Positions 10,619 to 23,100 of a DNA stretch of 64,000 nt are shown in pieces (position 1 is the first letter of the stretch; every line of letters begins with the position of its first letter). The notes beneath the pieces are model-generated. The model was not told the origin of the DNA, did no database searches, and saw only the letters and a program-made list of their open reading frames with translations. Position numbers and translations under genes: made by a program. Source of the DNA: Monomorium pharaonis (Eukaryota > Arthropoda > Insecta > Hymenoptera > Formicidae); NCBI RefSeq assembly GCF_013373865.1, contig NC_050476.1:3332501-3396500 (forward strand), in the 5' to 3' direction.

Positions 10619-11102
10619 GTGAGTCTCCTTTCATTTACTCTATATACGTGAGAGAAAAGAACAAGAGGACGGTAACGCGCGCGTCGTAGAGTGGCATCAC
10701 TGGAGTAGTGTGTGCGAGGCGATGGTGTGTGGCGCGCGCGCGAGCACCGCCATGAGTCTGTATGCGCGTACATAATATACATATATACTTAACATATACA
10801 TATATACCCCGTGCCCGCGTTTGACACGATGAGGTTATACGTACGGTACGCCTTGTAACGAAACAGAGTGAGACGGAGCGAGCGTGCGAGAAAAAGAGAG
10901 TAGATAGTGAGAAAGAGAGCGGGGAGAACGAGAGACGATCTTTATTGGCTCTCTCGAAAGAGTGTCGTGCCGACCCGCTTATCGCCTCAACCTGTTTGCG
11001 AGAGACGTAAACGTGTAGCTGCCGCCGTGGCATCGGGGCGGCGGTGTATGGGCATTGTCGCGGGCTAGCGCGCGAGGTGCGTGCGTATCGAGCTGTGCGC
11101 GC

Positions 11103-11134
<32 letters not shown>

Positions 11135-14100
11135 TAGATAGATAGATAGAGAGAGCGCGGGCACACAGCTGTTGAAGCCGGCCGGCCGGCCGGCCGGCGC
11201 CCGTCGCCCGATATCCGCCGCTGGTGGCTGCTGGCTGGCTGGTTGGCTGGTTGGCTGGTCCGATGTGTATGTGATCGCGACGCTGCGTCGTCAGCCGCCG
11301 CCGCCGCCGCCGCCGCCGCCGCTGCCGCTGCAGCCGCCGCCGCCACCGCCGCCGGCACCGCGCCGCCGCCGTTGCCGTCGCGACTCCCCGAAAGCCGTTT
11401 TCCGCTGGAAACGCAGGGACGCGTAGCGCCGCGTCGCCCCGCGCCGGACCGGACCGGCACGGACGGCACGGCACGGCACAGCACGGCGGCATTCTCGCGA
11501 ATCTCCGCGCTCTCCATGCGTTCACGCCCAACAAGCATGGCGCGCGCGCCCGCCCGTTCATCGTTCGCGTTCGCGCGGCGGATGCCTCTCCTCTCCCGTT
11601 CGTTTTCGCGACGTCTGGCATTTCTTCCGTTACCGCGCGCGCATCCGCATTTCACTCTTACGTAATGTAAAAACTCCGTAATTCCGTTGGAATATCTCGT
11701 TTGCACGTTCCTCTCATCGCGGTCTCTCTCTTTCTCTCTCCCTCTCGGAGCGGAATGTTTGTTTCTTGTAATAGAAAAAGAAACGCTGGTTTGGATTGGA
11801 ATTTACCTTTGACGACGTAATATTTGCCACAGTTCATATCTTTCTGAGGATGCATTATAAACTCATTTTTTTAATAATATCGAACATCAGGTTCACATTG
11901 TTATCTGGAAACTGCGTGTTCAGCGAAGGAATAGATTCTTTTATTACATCTAGATTCGTAAAAAAAAAAACAATGATAAATGCGCTATTTACATTAAGAT
12001 AAAATTCTTATTTATAAAATTTTTCCAAGTAAATTTTTTTACTTGTAGTCTGTCATTGAGGTACACGACGTCGGCAAATATAAGTTATATAAATCTCGCG
12101 GATCGTATAATGGTCCGGCAATGGGAAAAAACTTACGTAAAATCGCTCTCGTAAATACATAAACTTGTTACAAAATCATAAAGTGATTTCGCCGTGTACA
12201 AGCGGCGAAGCCGTCGGTCGGCTTCAAAGAAGTATGCCGAGTCACTTTTTGCGTCTTCGGCCGCGCGCGCATGTTTTTTTCTTCTTTTCGGTCACACGGG
12301 TACAACGATCGGTGGAACAAAGAAGCAGGAAGGCGCGAAGGAAAGCGTGTGTCCTTTTGTGTATAGCCGAGTGACCGACAGAGCCGGGGCACGCGGAGTG
12401 CCGCGCCGTACGCGCGTTACGTAAAGTCCGCCGTTTGTTGCACAATAATCGGTTTCTATAAATAACTCCAAGCATGCCATGCTCTCCTCGCACGGCTCGA
12501 CTTCTTGTTTACATACGCTCATCACCGTTGTGATCGCGCTCGCCTCGTCCCGTAATCCTCGAATCCCTCGAATCCTGAAAGGACTAAGTGCCGCAATATC
12601 CTGTACAACTCTTAATGGCAGTTTCGCATAAATTGTCGTCGTGCAGTTTTTAACACATCGTGCAAGAATATACGACGATATAATAATACTGACGTTATAT
12701 AGCCTACAAAGTTAAAAAATAATGATAAATTCATACTTTGGTGTCGACGGATGCATTTTGAATTATTTAATTACATTTACTGACGCTTTGGAGTTTTCTT
12801 GCCCTTCAAAATCTCTGCTGCGAGAGTATCTTTTCTTTTTTTAAATAGTATGCGGGTAATGTGAACAGCAAACACTGTTTTATATCCAGTGTAGCATGTC
12901 GAAAATGTCCATTAAATCGTATGTGTGTTTCACATTCCTCTATTGAGTCACTCATCAACGTACCATTGTTATTTCATTAATATGAAGAAAATGTAAGAGA
13001 AGTGTTGTTGTGTAGTATATTGCATTTGTGGCGTGAAAAGTGCAAAGCAGCGTACGCCAACAAAATTAATGTCGATGCTGTCATCGTCGAACGAATTATT
13101 ACGATTGGTACGAAGCGTAAATAAATGATCGATGTACGCGACGTATCCAATAAAGTAATAATCGTCGTTTCTCACATCATTCGCTCTTCACATTATGTTA
13201 CATTATTTATATGTTTTTAATCGCAGCGACGAGAGACAGAAGGAGGTAGCTAGCTCATCACAAAGACACCTTCGTGTATCTGAATTATATAATTCATCGC
13301 TCGTCGCGAAAGCGTTTCGCTTGTGCCACGTTTGTGGCATTATTGTCGTGAGCCTTGCACGACGATAAGTCCACCTTCGTAGTTACGGGGGATGCTTTCC
13401 AAAGGGAGAGGAGGGGGAGAAGAAACTATTTCCCAAACTTCTCTCGAGCGTTGGAATGTATAACTTTGACACCAAAGTTGAACGTAACGCACGAAATCAC
13501 ACCAGATATGTACGCTTATCCGTTTAATCGCGTTAAACACGATAAACACGACGCTATCGGAGACCCATTATAAACGGACTATCATTACGTAATGGCTCTT
13601 GCATTATTGATCGCGAAAAATTTGCTCTCATCGATAATTTTATTCGAGGCGCGCATACCTTTCGTCTTTCTGCATGCATATATCCATTCATTTATTGGTT
13701 GGAAATGGCTTAGAAACGCTAATTACATTTCACGTGTCAAATGCACTTGTTGGTTTCCGTTCGTAACGAAGTGTGGGTGTGTGTGTGTGTGTGTGTGTGT
13801 GTATGCAATTAATTAAGCCTGACTTTTCGCGTTCTATTTTTAATAACCGCAATATACAATCTCTCCGTTTTGCACCTGCTTGCGAATTAACATTATTCAG
13901 ATACATTTACATTTTTCTTCGACGATCGCTACTTCTAATGTATAATAACTCGCGTGCAATGTCGCGACTGTAACTTATAATTTTTCTGACATTCTTTCTC
14001 TGGCGCCATTGACAGTATTTGTTGCACAATACAATTCCTAATTAACATGCATGCTTCGTGGCACGTAAGCACATACCAGCCAGATAAAGATCATTGACAT

Positions 14101-17100
14101 AATGTCTGGATAATATTTATAAGCGCACGACAGCTGAGATAACACGTTAAACGGCGATCTCGTTTCGCGCCGAATGTTCAAATACGCACGTCGCGCGTGT
14201 ACGTAACTCGTTTACGCGTAGTTTGTTTTTTCCGTATCTGAAGATGCAAGAGGGATAAAAAGAGAGAGAAAGAGAGAGACAGCTTTACATCTCGCCTCAA
14301 TGCACTTTTTGCGTACGCGTCCGTTCGCAAGCTCGCGCGGCTTAACAAATGGGTCGAGCCAATCCTGACCACGGTCAACGTAGCAGCAGAACCATATCAC
14401 GCGCGTACATTGCTTTTTAAGTATATACACGCGCGCGCGGACGTACATATGTACGCGTCGCGAGCGCATGCACTCGCGCGGGGGTGGGAGGGGGTGGAAG
14501 AGCGGGATGCAGCGAGTGAGTTATATCTCGCGCGGTGCACCCATTCTCGCGGGGTACCGCGGGTTAACCTGTGCATTCGGGTGCGCGTGCACCCGATGCA
14601 CGGGAGGCCGCATGTCATATATCAGCCTTCGTCCCGCGCAAGTACGGCGCAGTTCGCGAAGCGGCGCGTCCCTGAGAAAACGTCGATCTCGACGGAAATT
14701 AGCGTCTCCCGCAGCGAGAGAAATAAAAACTATAAAAAGTAAGCACAGGCGAGATACATTGCGCGAAAGGGAAAAGTTCAGGTCCTAAGTGCACGCGAAT
14801 ATTTTACGTTACGTCCATTAGCGCTGAAAGCAAATTCTGCTCGTTGCAATTTAACTCGATATTCTTGCGACTTTGATGGCGGAACGTAAACCTAACGCGA
14901 CGCCGCCGTAGAGATCGGTGTACGCCAGGGAAACGTCGCGCCGCGACGCCGCCGTCATGTCACTCCACTGTGAAATGTGGACGTTTGAATGGCTTCGTCT
15001 AGAAATGAGCTTAACACTTGCCGCAACTGTATAATTTTTTTTTTTTCCAATCTTGTTATCTGCCGCGACTTCCTGCCGCGGCGGTTTAACCAGGTTGAAC
15101 ACTCGCGGCCGTTCGTTTCGTCGGTTCGCCGCGATAAACGCGAGATTTCCCTCCTCCTGATTGTGTTTTTTATCGTTCATGCAAATACAATGCGGACGAT
15201 AGGTCGGCTGCTTGCGGTATAATGTCCGTAATAGATAGGACAAGTCCCGCCGTGATAGACATAAGTAGACAAAACGGGTCTTTTACTCGCCTGTATACAC
15301 CTGGAACATGACTTTCCAATAAAGCTCGCGTACATGTGCACATGTGTGTTGGAGCTACTTCACTGACCGACGCGTCATATAACCTGCAGTATCATTGTTA
15401 ATTAACAGAAGACGTATCTGCTTTCGTTTCTCGCCTCGCAAATATACATTATATGCCGCACGCCGTATGTATAATACATACACACGTAAGCAAAACGGGG
15501 TGGGTCTTATTTTTGGCCGGGAGTCGTGATAATTGCATGCCACATGCCTTCCAACGCGACCTGTAATGTATCACCGTTTCTATCGCTATTTTATTTTAAT
15601 CAATAAAGAAAGTTTAATATGTAGCTCGCCTTTCGATTCGGTTCACGAAGGCAGAGCTATCGTGCGATAGATGTAAATAGACAATACTTTATTTTAGGAA
15701 CTAGCTCGACTTTATAATGTGGCACACGAACGAAACGTTGCCTGAGTTCCACGAAGGATTTATAGAGAAAGTTATAAGTTACAACAATTTCTGTAATTAA
15801 TAATAAATCATTGGGTATGTTTTTTTAATGTGATTCGTTCAAAATCGAGCGCACAACTGATGCATCTCTCATGGCGTTTCACGTATTACAATGGAAACTA
15901 TACCTATCGCAATAGAACCGTTTGACAATAATGAATTAATGTAATTCATCGTTCTTCTGACGTGGCTTTGCTGTAGCACACGCAAGTGGATTCGGTCCCA
16001 CGGCAGTGTACTTGAAAAAAAAGTATTACACGACGCGATATTGTTATTAATAATTATCTTTCTTCGCGAAGCAATTATAATAGCGATACCGCGCCGTATA
16101 ATAAGTTTTTTCAGCGAGTAAACGTATCTTACGCAATCTCTATCGCGATTTATTTGCACGGCAAGCTCGATAATCCCTAGATAGGCGATGGGGAACGTGC
16201 GCGACCTAGCTCAACTAGAGGAGACTACGCAATTTTTCCGGTGCAACGTACGCATACGCGACGCACGATCATCCGTCACTAGGTCGGCGGCTTTCGAGGT
16301 TAACCAGCTACAGTCGCTTCGTGACCGTCTGCGAGCCGGATGATGATGGTCGACGAGCCAGTATTCTTGTCTCCTTTTTATGGCCAGACTTACGTTTACG
16401 CGCCTTTTCTCTCTCTCTCTCTCTCTCTCCGCTCGCGCGATTACTGTGTGGGTGTGCGCGAGATAGAGAGACATGAATGAGGCCCCTGATACAGCGTCTA
16501 GAATCATCGTCTGTGCATAAACTGCGACATAAACCGTTATCACAGCCAGAATAATCGCTCGGCAGTTGCAGTTACGAATGCGCTCTTTTTATTAGATCGC
16601 GAAATACGTCGTAGCGTCCCCGCCCATCTAACTTTGTCCTTCGTAAAATGCGAGATCCGTTGGCCGTAAAACTGCGAATGACGGAGCATATAACGCGCAC
16701 GACTTTTGCATAGAAACCTAGGTTCGAACACCAGATGTAATTCCGTAACCGAAAGTAATAGAACCAGCTGTCGTCTGGCTGAAATTGTTCGACATACTGG
16801 CATTTTTTTGAAATTTTAAATTGCGACGATATGGTTCTTACACTGAATCGCTTTGATTTTTTTATACGCCTATGCCTCTCAATATTTATGAAAAAAATCT
16901 TGCATTTTACATTAACTTATATTAATTTGTGCAAAACAAATTTTTACAGAAAAATCTCGTTTCTATTACCTTCTTTTGTGAGAGATATACCGTGATTTCT
17001 CATCAAGTTAGACACGAGCACAATTCCAGTATCTCGCTATAGATATCTTGCCACATGGTCTCTCACGATGCGGAACATTCGATGCATCTGTACACGCAAA

Positions 17101-20100
17101 CGTCAATCTAATTTCTATGAAGTGCAACTTCGTTTCTCATAGAGAATAAGCAACTGAACCATGGAAACGATCCCGAAACTCCTTTCAGTTCTGCTATCTG
17201 ACAGCAGACAACAATGAATTCTCTGTTGACCTCTTATGCTCTACATATTCGTCGTCGTGCACCGCAAACTCTCCGCTTTACACAAATATCTTGCGCTCGT
17301 AGAGGTGTCATATACGGATAAATGCGAAGGGACCGACCTCAGACGCGGGAATAATGCCTCCGTCTCACGCCCCTCTTTCATCCTTCTTCAAGTATTCATG
17401 CGACGCTTCTCTTCGTCGCCGTTGGTTTTATTCTAAGGATATTATATTCATGCGTGTATACGCTCACGCCTTGCGCTCTGTTACTAATATAGAGGATCGT
17501 CGCGATGAAAAATTGCGTCCTTCAGAACTGATAACAAAAATTATAACTGCAAACATATCGCTCCTTTTTTTCCTCAGTTTCTTTAACCTTTGAGAAACAC
17601 CCAAGCAATTTTTTTGAAACTTTTTGCATAGTAAAACTACAAATATTTACAAAACCAATGTTGACTGCTTTTTTTAATATTTATATTATATACTGAAAGC
17701 TAAAGAGCGTTTGCGTCGGAGGAAATCCTGCGACGGAAATTGTGCTGCTAGAGACAAGACGGTTAGAAAATATTTCAATTTTAACGTTCACATTTTTTTT
17801 CATGTTTTCTCGCACATGACAAAGATTATGAAATCTTTTTTGCCTGGACTGCTACCTGGGTTTTTTTGAAAAGAATGGCTAAGCATACCTGAATTCTGCC
17901 CTTTTAGCTACGTAGACAGCACACGCAGAAAAATATTAGAAATATTTACAGAAAGTATACTTTGGCAGAATTTAGTTTAAAATATAAAATTAAAAAAATT
18001 GATTCGTATATAAAATGTATGATTCGGACATTTTGATATTTTGATTTTAGTTTGACGGTGGCATTCGCCATTGTCGTTTATTAAAATTCAATATTATCGA
18101 TAAAATTATTAAAAGATTTCAATTCTTGCTTTACTTGGATATATCTCGCGTATCTATAGAATCGATTGCGATCGATGAGCGTAATTGGAACCGGCTCATA
18201 AGAGTATTTGTGGTGCACGATGGACAAGTGCGACACGGCTTAGTCATAACACTGGTGATAATGAGTGTCTTCTTTTCGATGATTGCTGACGCGCGGGAGG
18301 ATGCAACGTGCTCGTATCACACGTCAGAGAGTTAACGCGTATATAAGGAACGCGCTGCGTTCTTTCGATCTGACGCAGGTGCACGAACTCTACCTACCTA
18401 CCCCGGCTGTTATCCGCGCTTCGGTTCGCTGCCTCGTTTCGTACACCGACAGCTGGTTGACTCACGTCATTTTACGCACGGGAGCGCACGCATTCCAATC
18501 GTCATCTATATAAATTGTCATTGTTTTCCTCGCAGGTGCTCTCTCTCCCAAGTGATTAACAGTATTAATGTATTTACATACGTGCGTGTGTCGTCGCAGC
18601 CGAAGTCTCTTGATTGTCGTACGTGGGAATGAAACACCTGAATTGACGAGATGTGACATGTGAAAGCGCTTCTTGAACAAATGCAATGATTTTTTAATCG
18701 ATAATAGATAACGTATCGTAATATTTAAGGTTCGTTAAAAGTATGAAAAATTGAATTTTCTAATAATTTTATAGCAGGCTTTATAGTCAATTTTTTTATG
18801 ATAATCGTGAATAAATATCAAAATTATAAACATGCCCAACACTGATGCAGATAAAAAAAAAGATAAAATTGAAATGATCAAATAGTTAGAAGGTAAAGAG
18901 GAACTTTAAACAGATAGATTGACAAATATTCGAGCAGAATACGTTTCACCAATCTGTCCTGACGCGAGAGAAGTAGATTCAGTCGGAGTAACCGAAGGTG
19001 AAGAGGAAGAAGAAGAAGAGAGGAAGTGGTAGGATGGGACGAAAGAGAGAAGAGGGGAGGGGGAGGGGGTAGAAAAGGCACATAGAGACGACTCGACGTG
19101 GCGCCCGTTGGGCTACGTCTTACGTCACACTGCTAAATATATGCCTCGGCCGTTCCCAATCTCATACCCATTCTCGTTCTTCATTTCATCCCGCGTGCCG
19201 CAACGCGGAGAGCTAGGCGCACCGTCGTCACTGCCAAAGACATCTGCGTATACGCGCGCGCTCGCCGGCATGCGTGCACCTCTTCTCTTACTTTGTCCTC
19301 ATGTGCGTGTAACCCGATATCGTGCGCCTCGCGTGAAGCCGCGGATGCAACGGGCGTCCCTAAATCGCGTGGCGCGTCGTCGCGCCAACAATAACGTCGA
19401 CCGATTGTTACTGGCCGTATAGATTACACCGACGATCGAGCTATAAAATCTCCGAAGATCAGACGTCCGTGATTTCTGAGAACGTGCGTCTACTGCTTCT
19501 TCTCGAATTTTCCCGAATCGTTCTAACTTTTTTTTTTTTTTTTTTTTTTTCAAATTACTTTGTAAATTGTGCTACACAATTTTACATATTTTATTCCGTG
19601 CTTTTATTATGTTCTTTTAAATATTCGTTGGAAATTAAATATTAGTGATGTGTATTTCGTTCCATCTTATTGTGATTTATTTCATTTTCATATTTTAATC
19701 GACTACCTTGAGGATCCGTAGTCGTGTATTTTTTATTTCTTAGATTGAAACTTGGGTTTTAATATTACATGATATGATATTTTTATTCAGCTGGATAACG
19801 TACGTTATATAAATAAGAAATATTCAGGGCAAGAAAGAAACCTATTGTTACCTATTTCTGGCCCTAATCCTGTTAACATCTGCCGACGACAGTTCCGCTC
19901 GCAGAAGAGTCCCTTCCAGATGTTGTCTTCCTCGTAGGCAGTCTTCTCCCTACCTTTCCGCTTATTTTTTCTCTTCAGGCTATATAAGCTCCAGAGAGGT
20001 CTTCTATATGTTCTATCTTACATAAGAAAAATAAATTCTGCGACTTTTATATCGCATTGTTATATCTTGGCTTGTTTTATCTATTTTATTTATAAAAAGA

Positions 20101-23100
20101 TTATATATTTTAAATCAAACTTGAAATTTACACACAATATTAATAATATGATGTACACACGATAAATTTTATAATATGAGTGAAATTCAACGCGCTTCAA
20201 ATATCTTACAAAAACGTGTGCAAGATAAGATAGGGCGTAACTGTTTTCGACTATGTGTCTCTCGAGATAGAGATTCGACAAGCAAATGCTGCTTACAGTA
20301 AGGATGCTCGTTCGTTCATCGGCTATAGAAGCAGAAGGGAAAGCTAAACTAGGCTTTGGTTATTAGAAACGAGTTCCGGGAATAACTGTTAGGGTGGATG
20401 GGCACGGAGGGTGTAGGGTTCGAAACCCTAAACCCACACTTACGCATCGACCAATTGGGAACAGACGCGCAGTATACTTCAGCTGTGCGAGCGTGGCCTT
20501 GAGCCTCTATATAAGGTGACTCGTTGGAATTTTTACTGCGATCTTTTCTAATATCCCGTTTACTTTGGGTTAGGTCAGAAAACAAGTTAAAAGTGAATCC
20601 CCGGGATAACTCCGCGTATTTTTTATTTATATTATTTTGAATATATTTTATAAAGAAAGAAAATAGAATTTCTTAGATAATTTCGGAGATAAGCATAAGA
20701 TACAACAACGCTTAAAATAAAGCAAATCAAATTTTAATGTAAAACTTCACAGTATATCTTATATGTTATCTTAATTCCACAACGGATATCTTTGCCTTTT
20801 GCATTTAAATAAGTATATCCTTGAGTATATCTAAATGCAAAAATTATACGACTAAGAAACAGAATGCCGGCTTTTAGTACGTGCGATGTTTCGCATGCTA
20901 ATGTCGCGCGCAATTGCACGTAAAACGAACCTAAAATCTAAAATTTTCCTCCCAGCCTCAATGAAACTTTATAAATGAAACTATCACAAGGTCGTTTACT
21001 GTTTATGAGCAATCCGCGCGGCATCTTTATCATCCGTCCGCGCACCGTCCGTCCTCCCGTTAGTCATTCACAGCTGATAGACGATCGCAGATATCGTGCA
21101 GAAGCGTTAGTAACAGGCAGCTGACTGACGCCAACCGGCGGTTATTTTTATAGCCATTATAAGGAAAAAAGGAGAAATCGTAAAGTGCAGTAAAGCCACG
21201 TTATGCAATGTTCCTAGAATCGCTCTCGTAGAATATGCAAATGGAAGGTCGTCGTCTATTCTGCAATACTTGCGTGTGTCACTATTACGGTATGCACCTT
21301 CTTCCCCTTCTAATTCACAGAGTTAATTATTCTTCTCAAGTTACGTGTGATGCGTTGTTGGGAATTTTCAGCACGCTCTCCGTCTGCATATATTACACGA
21401 TTAATTATAATCGAGTGATCCCTGCAACCCGCGATAACGCGGACGCGATTATTCGCATTCCGGCGCGTATCATTCAGCTGAGTTATAACGTTAACGTTTC
21501 TAAATGTCAACGGCAATAGATTCAGGCGGACGTGACGACACTACCTCCTCGCGCCGAGATAGCACCGGGGAAGTCCTCGGGAGGACTCGCAATCAGATTC
21601 GCGTTGCGCCTAGTAGAACGTATCGTGAACGAATCGTACATTTTTCGCGGCGTTCTTAACCGAAGCGCGTTTACTATCCGGCCGCGTTTCCTAGTCAGTC
21701 GCAGCTGATAGACGGCCGCAGATAGCGACGCTCGTGCGAAGGCACCGGTAACAGCCAGCTGAGTGGCGCCAGCCATCAGCTGTTGGTGACTCACGCGAGC
21801 GAGTCGACTGAGAGTTCGCCGCGGACGGATATACACAGTTGCACGTCGTAATACACAACACACACACACACACAAAATACACACCACACTAATAGGCGCC
21901 AGAATGCGCGCATGCCGTTGTCGCGTCTCACGAAAGCAACACGCTTTTTCCACCTATCGATGAAAATCCACGGGTGCACGTGCACCTGGGCAGAAACTCT
22001 GAGCGAGTTCGGTGCAACGTTACCTTCGTCGTCTTGATTTTTCTCTCTACCTTTGCCTCCTTCTCTCTTTTTATCGTCGGCGTTGGGCAACGTGCGTCGA
22101 CCGGTTATAATTGGAACTATAATCGCGCGGCCAGCGGATGTCCTCTAAAGTATGTTCACTCGCTGGAAAATAATCGCCGACGGCCACCGATAACCATTGA
22201 TAGATATAGTGGTAACAATATGGTCGTTTTTGATACCATACGATTATTTAATTCTCAAGGTGGGCTATACTTTAAGAAAAATTAATCTCAAGCAGTTTTT
22301 TATCATTTTATTTGCAAAATATTATATACGAAGTAATACAATTTACTTAAAAAATAATATAATATATTAAAATATTGTACGATTTTCGTTCGTTAGTTGT
22401 ATTCTATTTGCTTAATATTGTATTGAGCTGCGTATATCGTTAACTCTTTTGGATATGCCGCTTTTTTAAAATTCATTTTTTATTCATATCGAAGATAATT
22501 CGGCACGTGTTGTCTGAATATCATGTAACCTTGTAAGAAATTATCTCTTGCGGGTTCGACTGCTGATTACGATTGTGAGCAACAACATTAATCACAGCTG
22601 TAGTATTTACAGCTGTGGCTGTAATTAGACTTTACAAATATCAAAAGTTAGGAGATAAAAATAGAGATTAATCTCTACTTATCACTTGATTTACAATTCG
22701 ACTATCTTAAAATAACAATACAAAATTTGAAAGTATAATTCGAGACTGACTTTGTCGTTAATAAAAAATTTTACTTGCAGAAAGTTAAATATTACATGAA
22801 AAATTAATACAAAAATAATATAAGGAACATATGATCTGTAGGTTAGAAGAAAATTGAAAATATACCAGGTAATAAGTACATATGTATAAGTAGATTATGT
22901 GAAAGATATCTGTGAAATTTCTCTGTAGAGATGTGTGTAAGAGGCACACGCGATTCAGGAAATAATCAAACTGAGCCGAGATACGAAGAATAGGCGACGT
23001 AGGGTTATCGTTAGCGCGCGCGTTCTCCCTCGTACGGGTGGCAGGATTTCAGGGTGAAAAGGAAGGTAGCTCTATCCACTTCGCCGACCTACTTCGCCGC

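Noticed and set aside
10635..11621. 328-codon open frame on the minus strand
   Set aside because: It runs through (GCC)n, (GGCC)n and (GA)n tracts; the product is Arg/Ala/Ser low complexity with no domain. It overlaps the first exon border region and is a by-product of GC-rich repeats.
20414..20428. Possible tRNA gene suggested by GGGTTCGAAACCC
   Set aside because: The T-arm-like stem is present, but no A box, anticodon arm or acceptor stem could be fitted around it.
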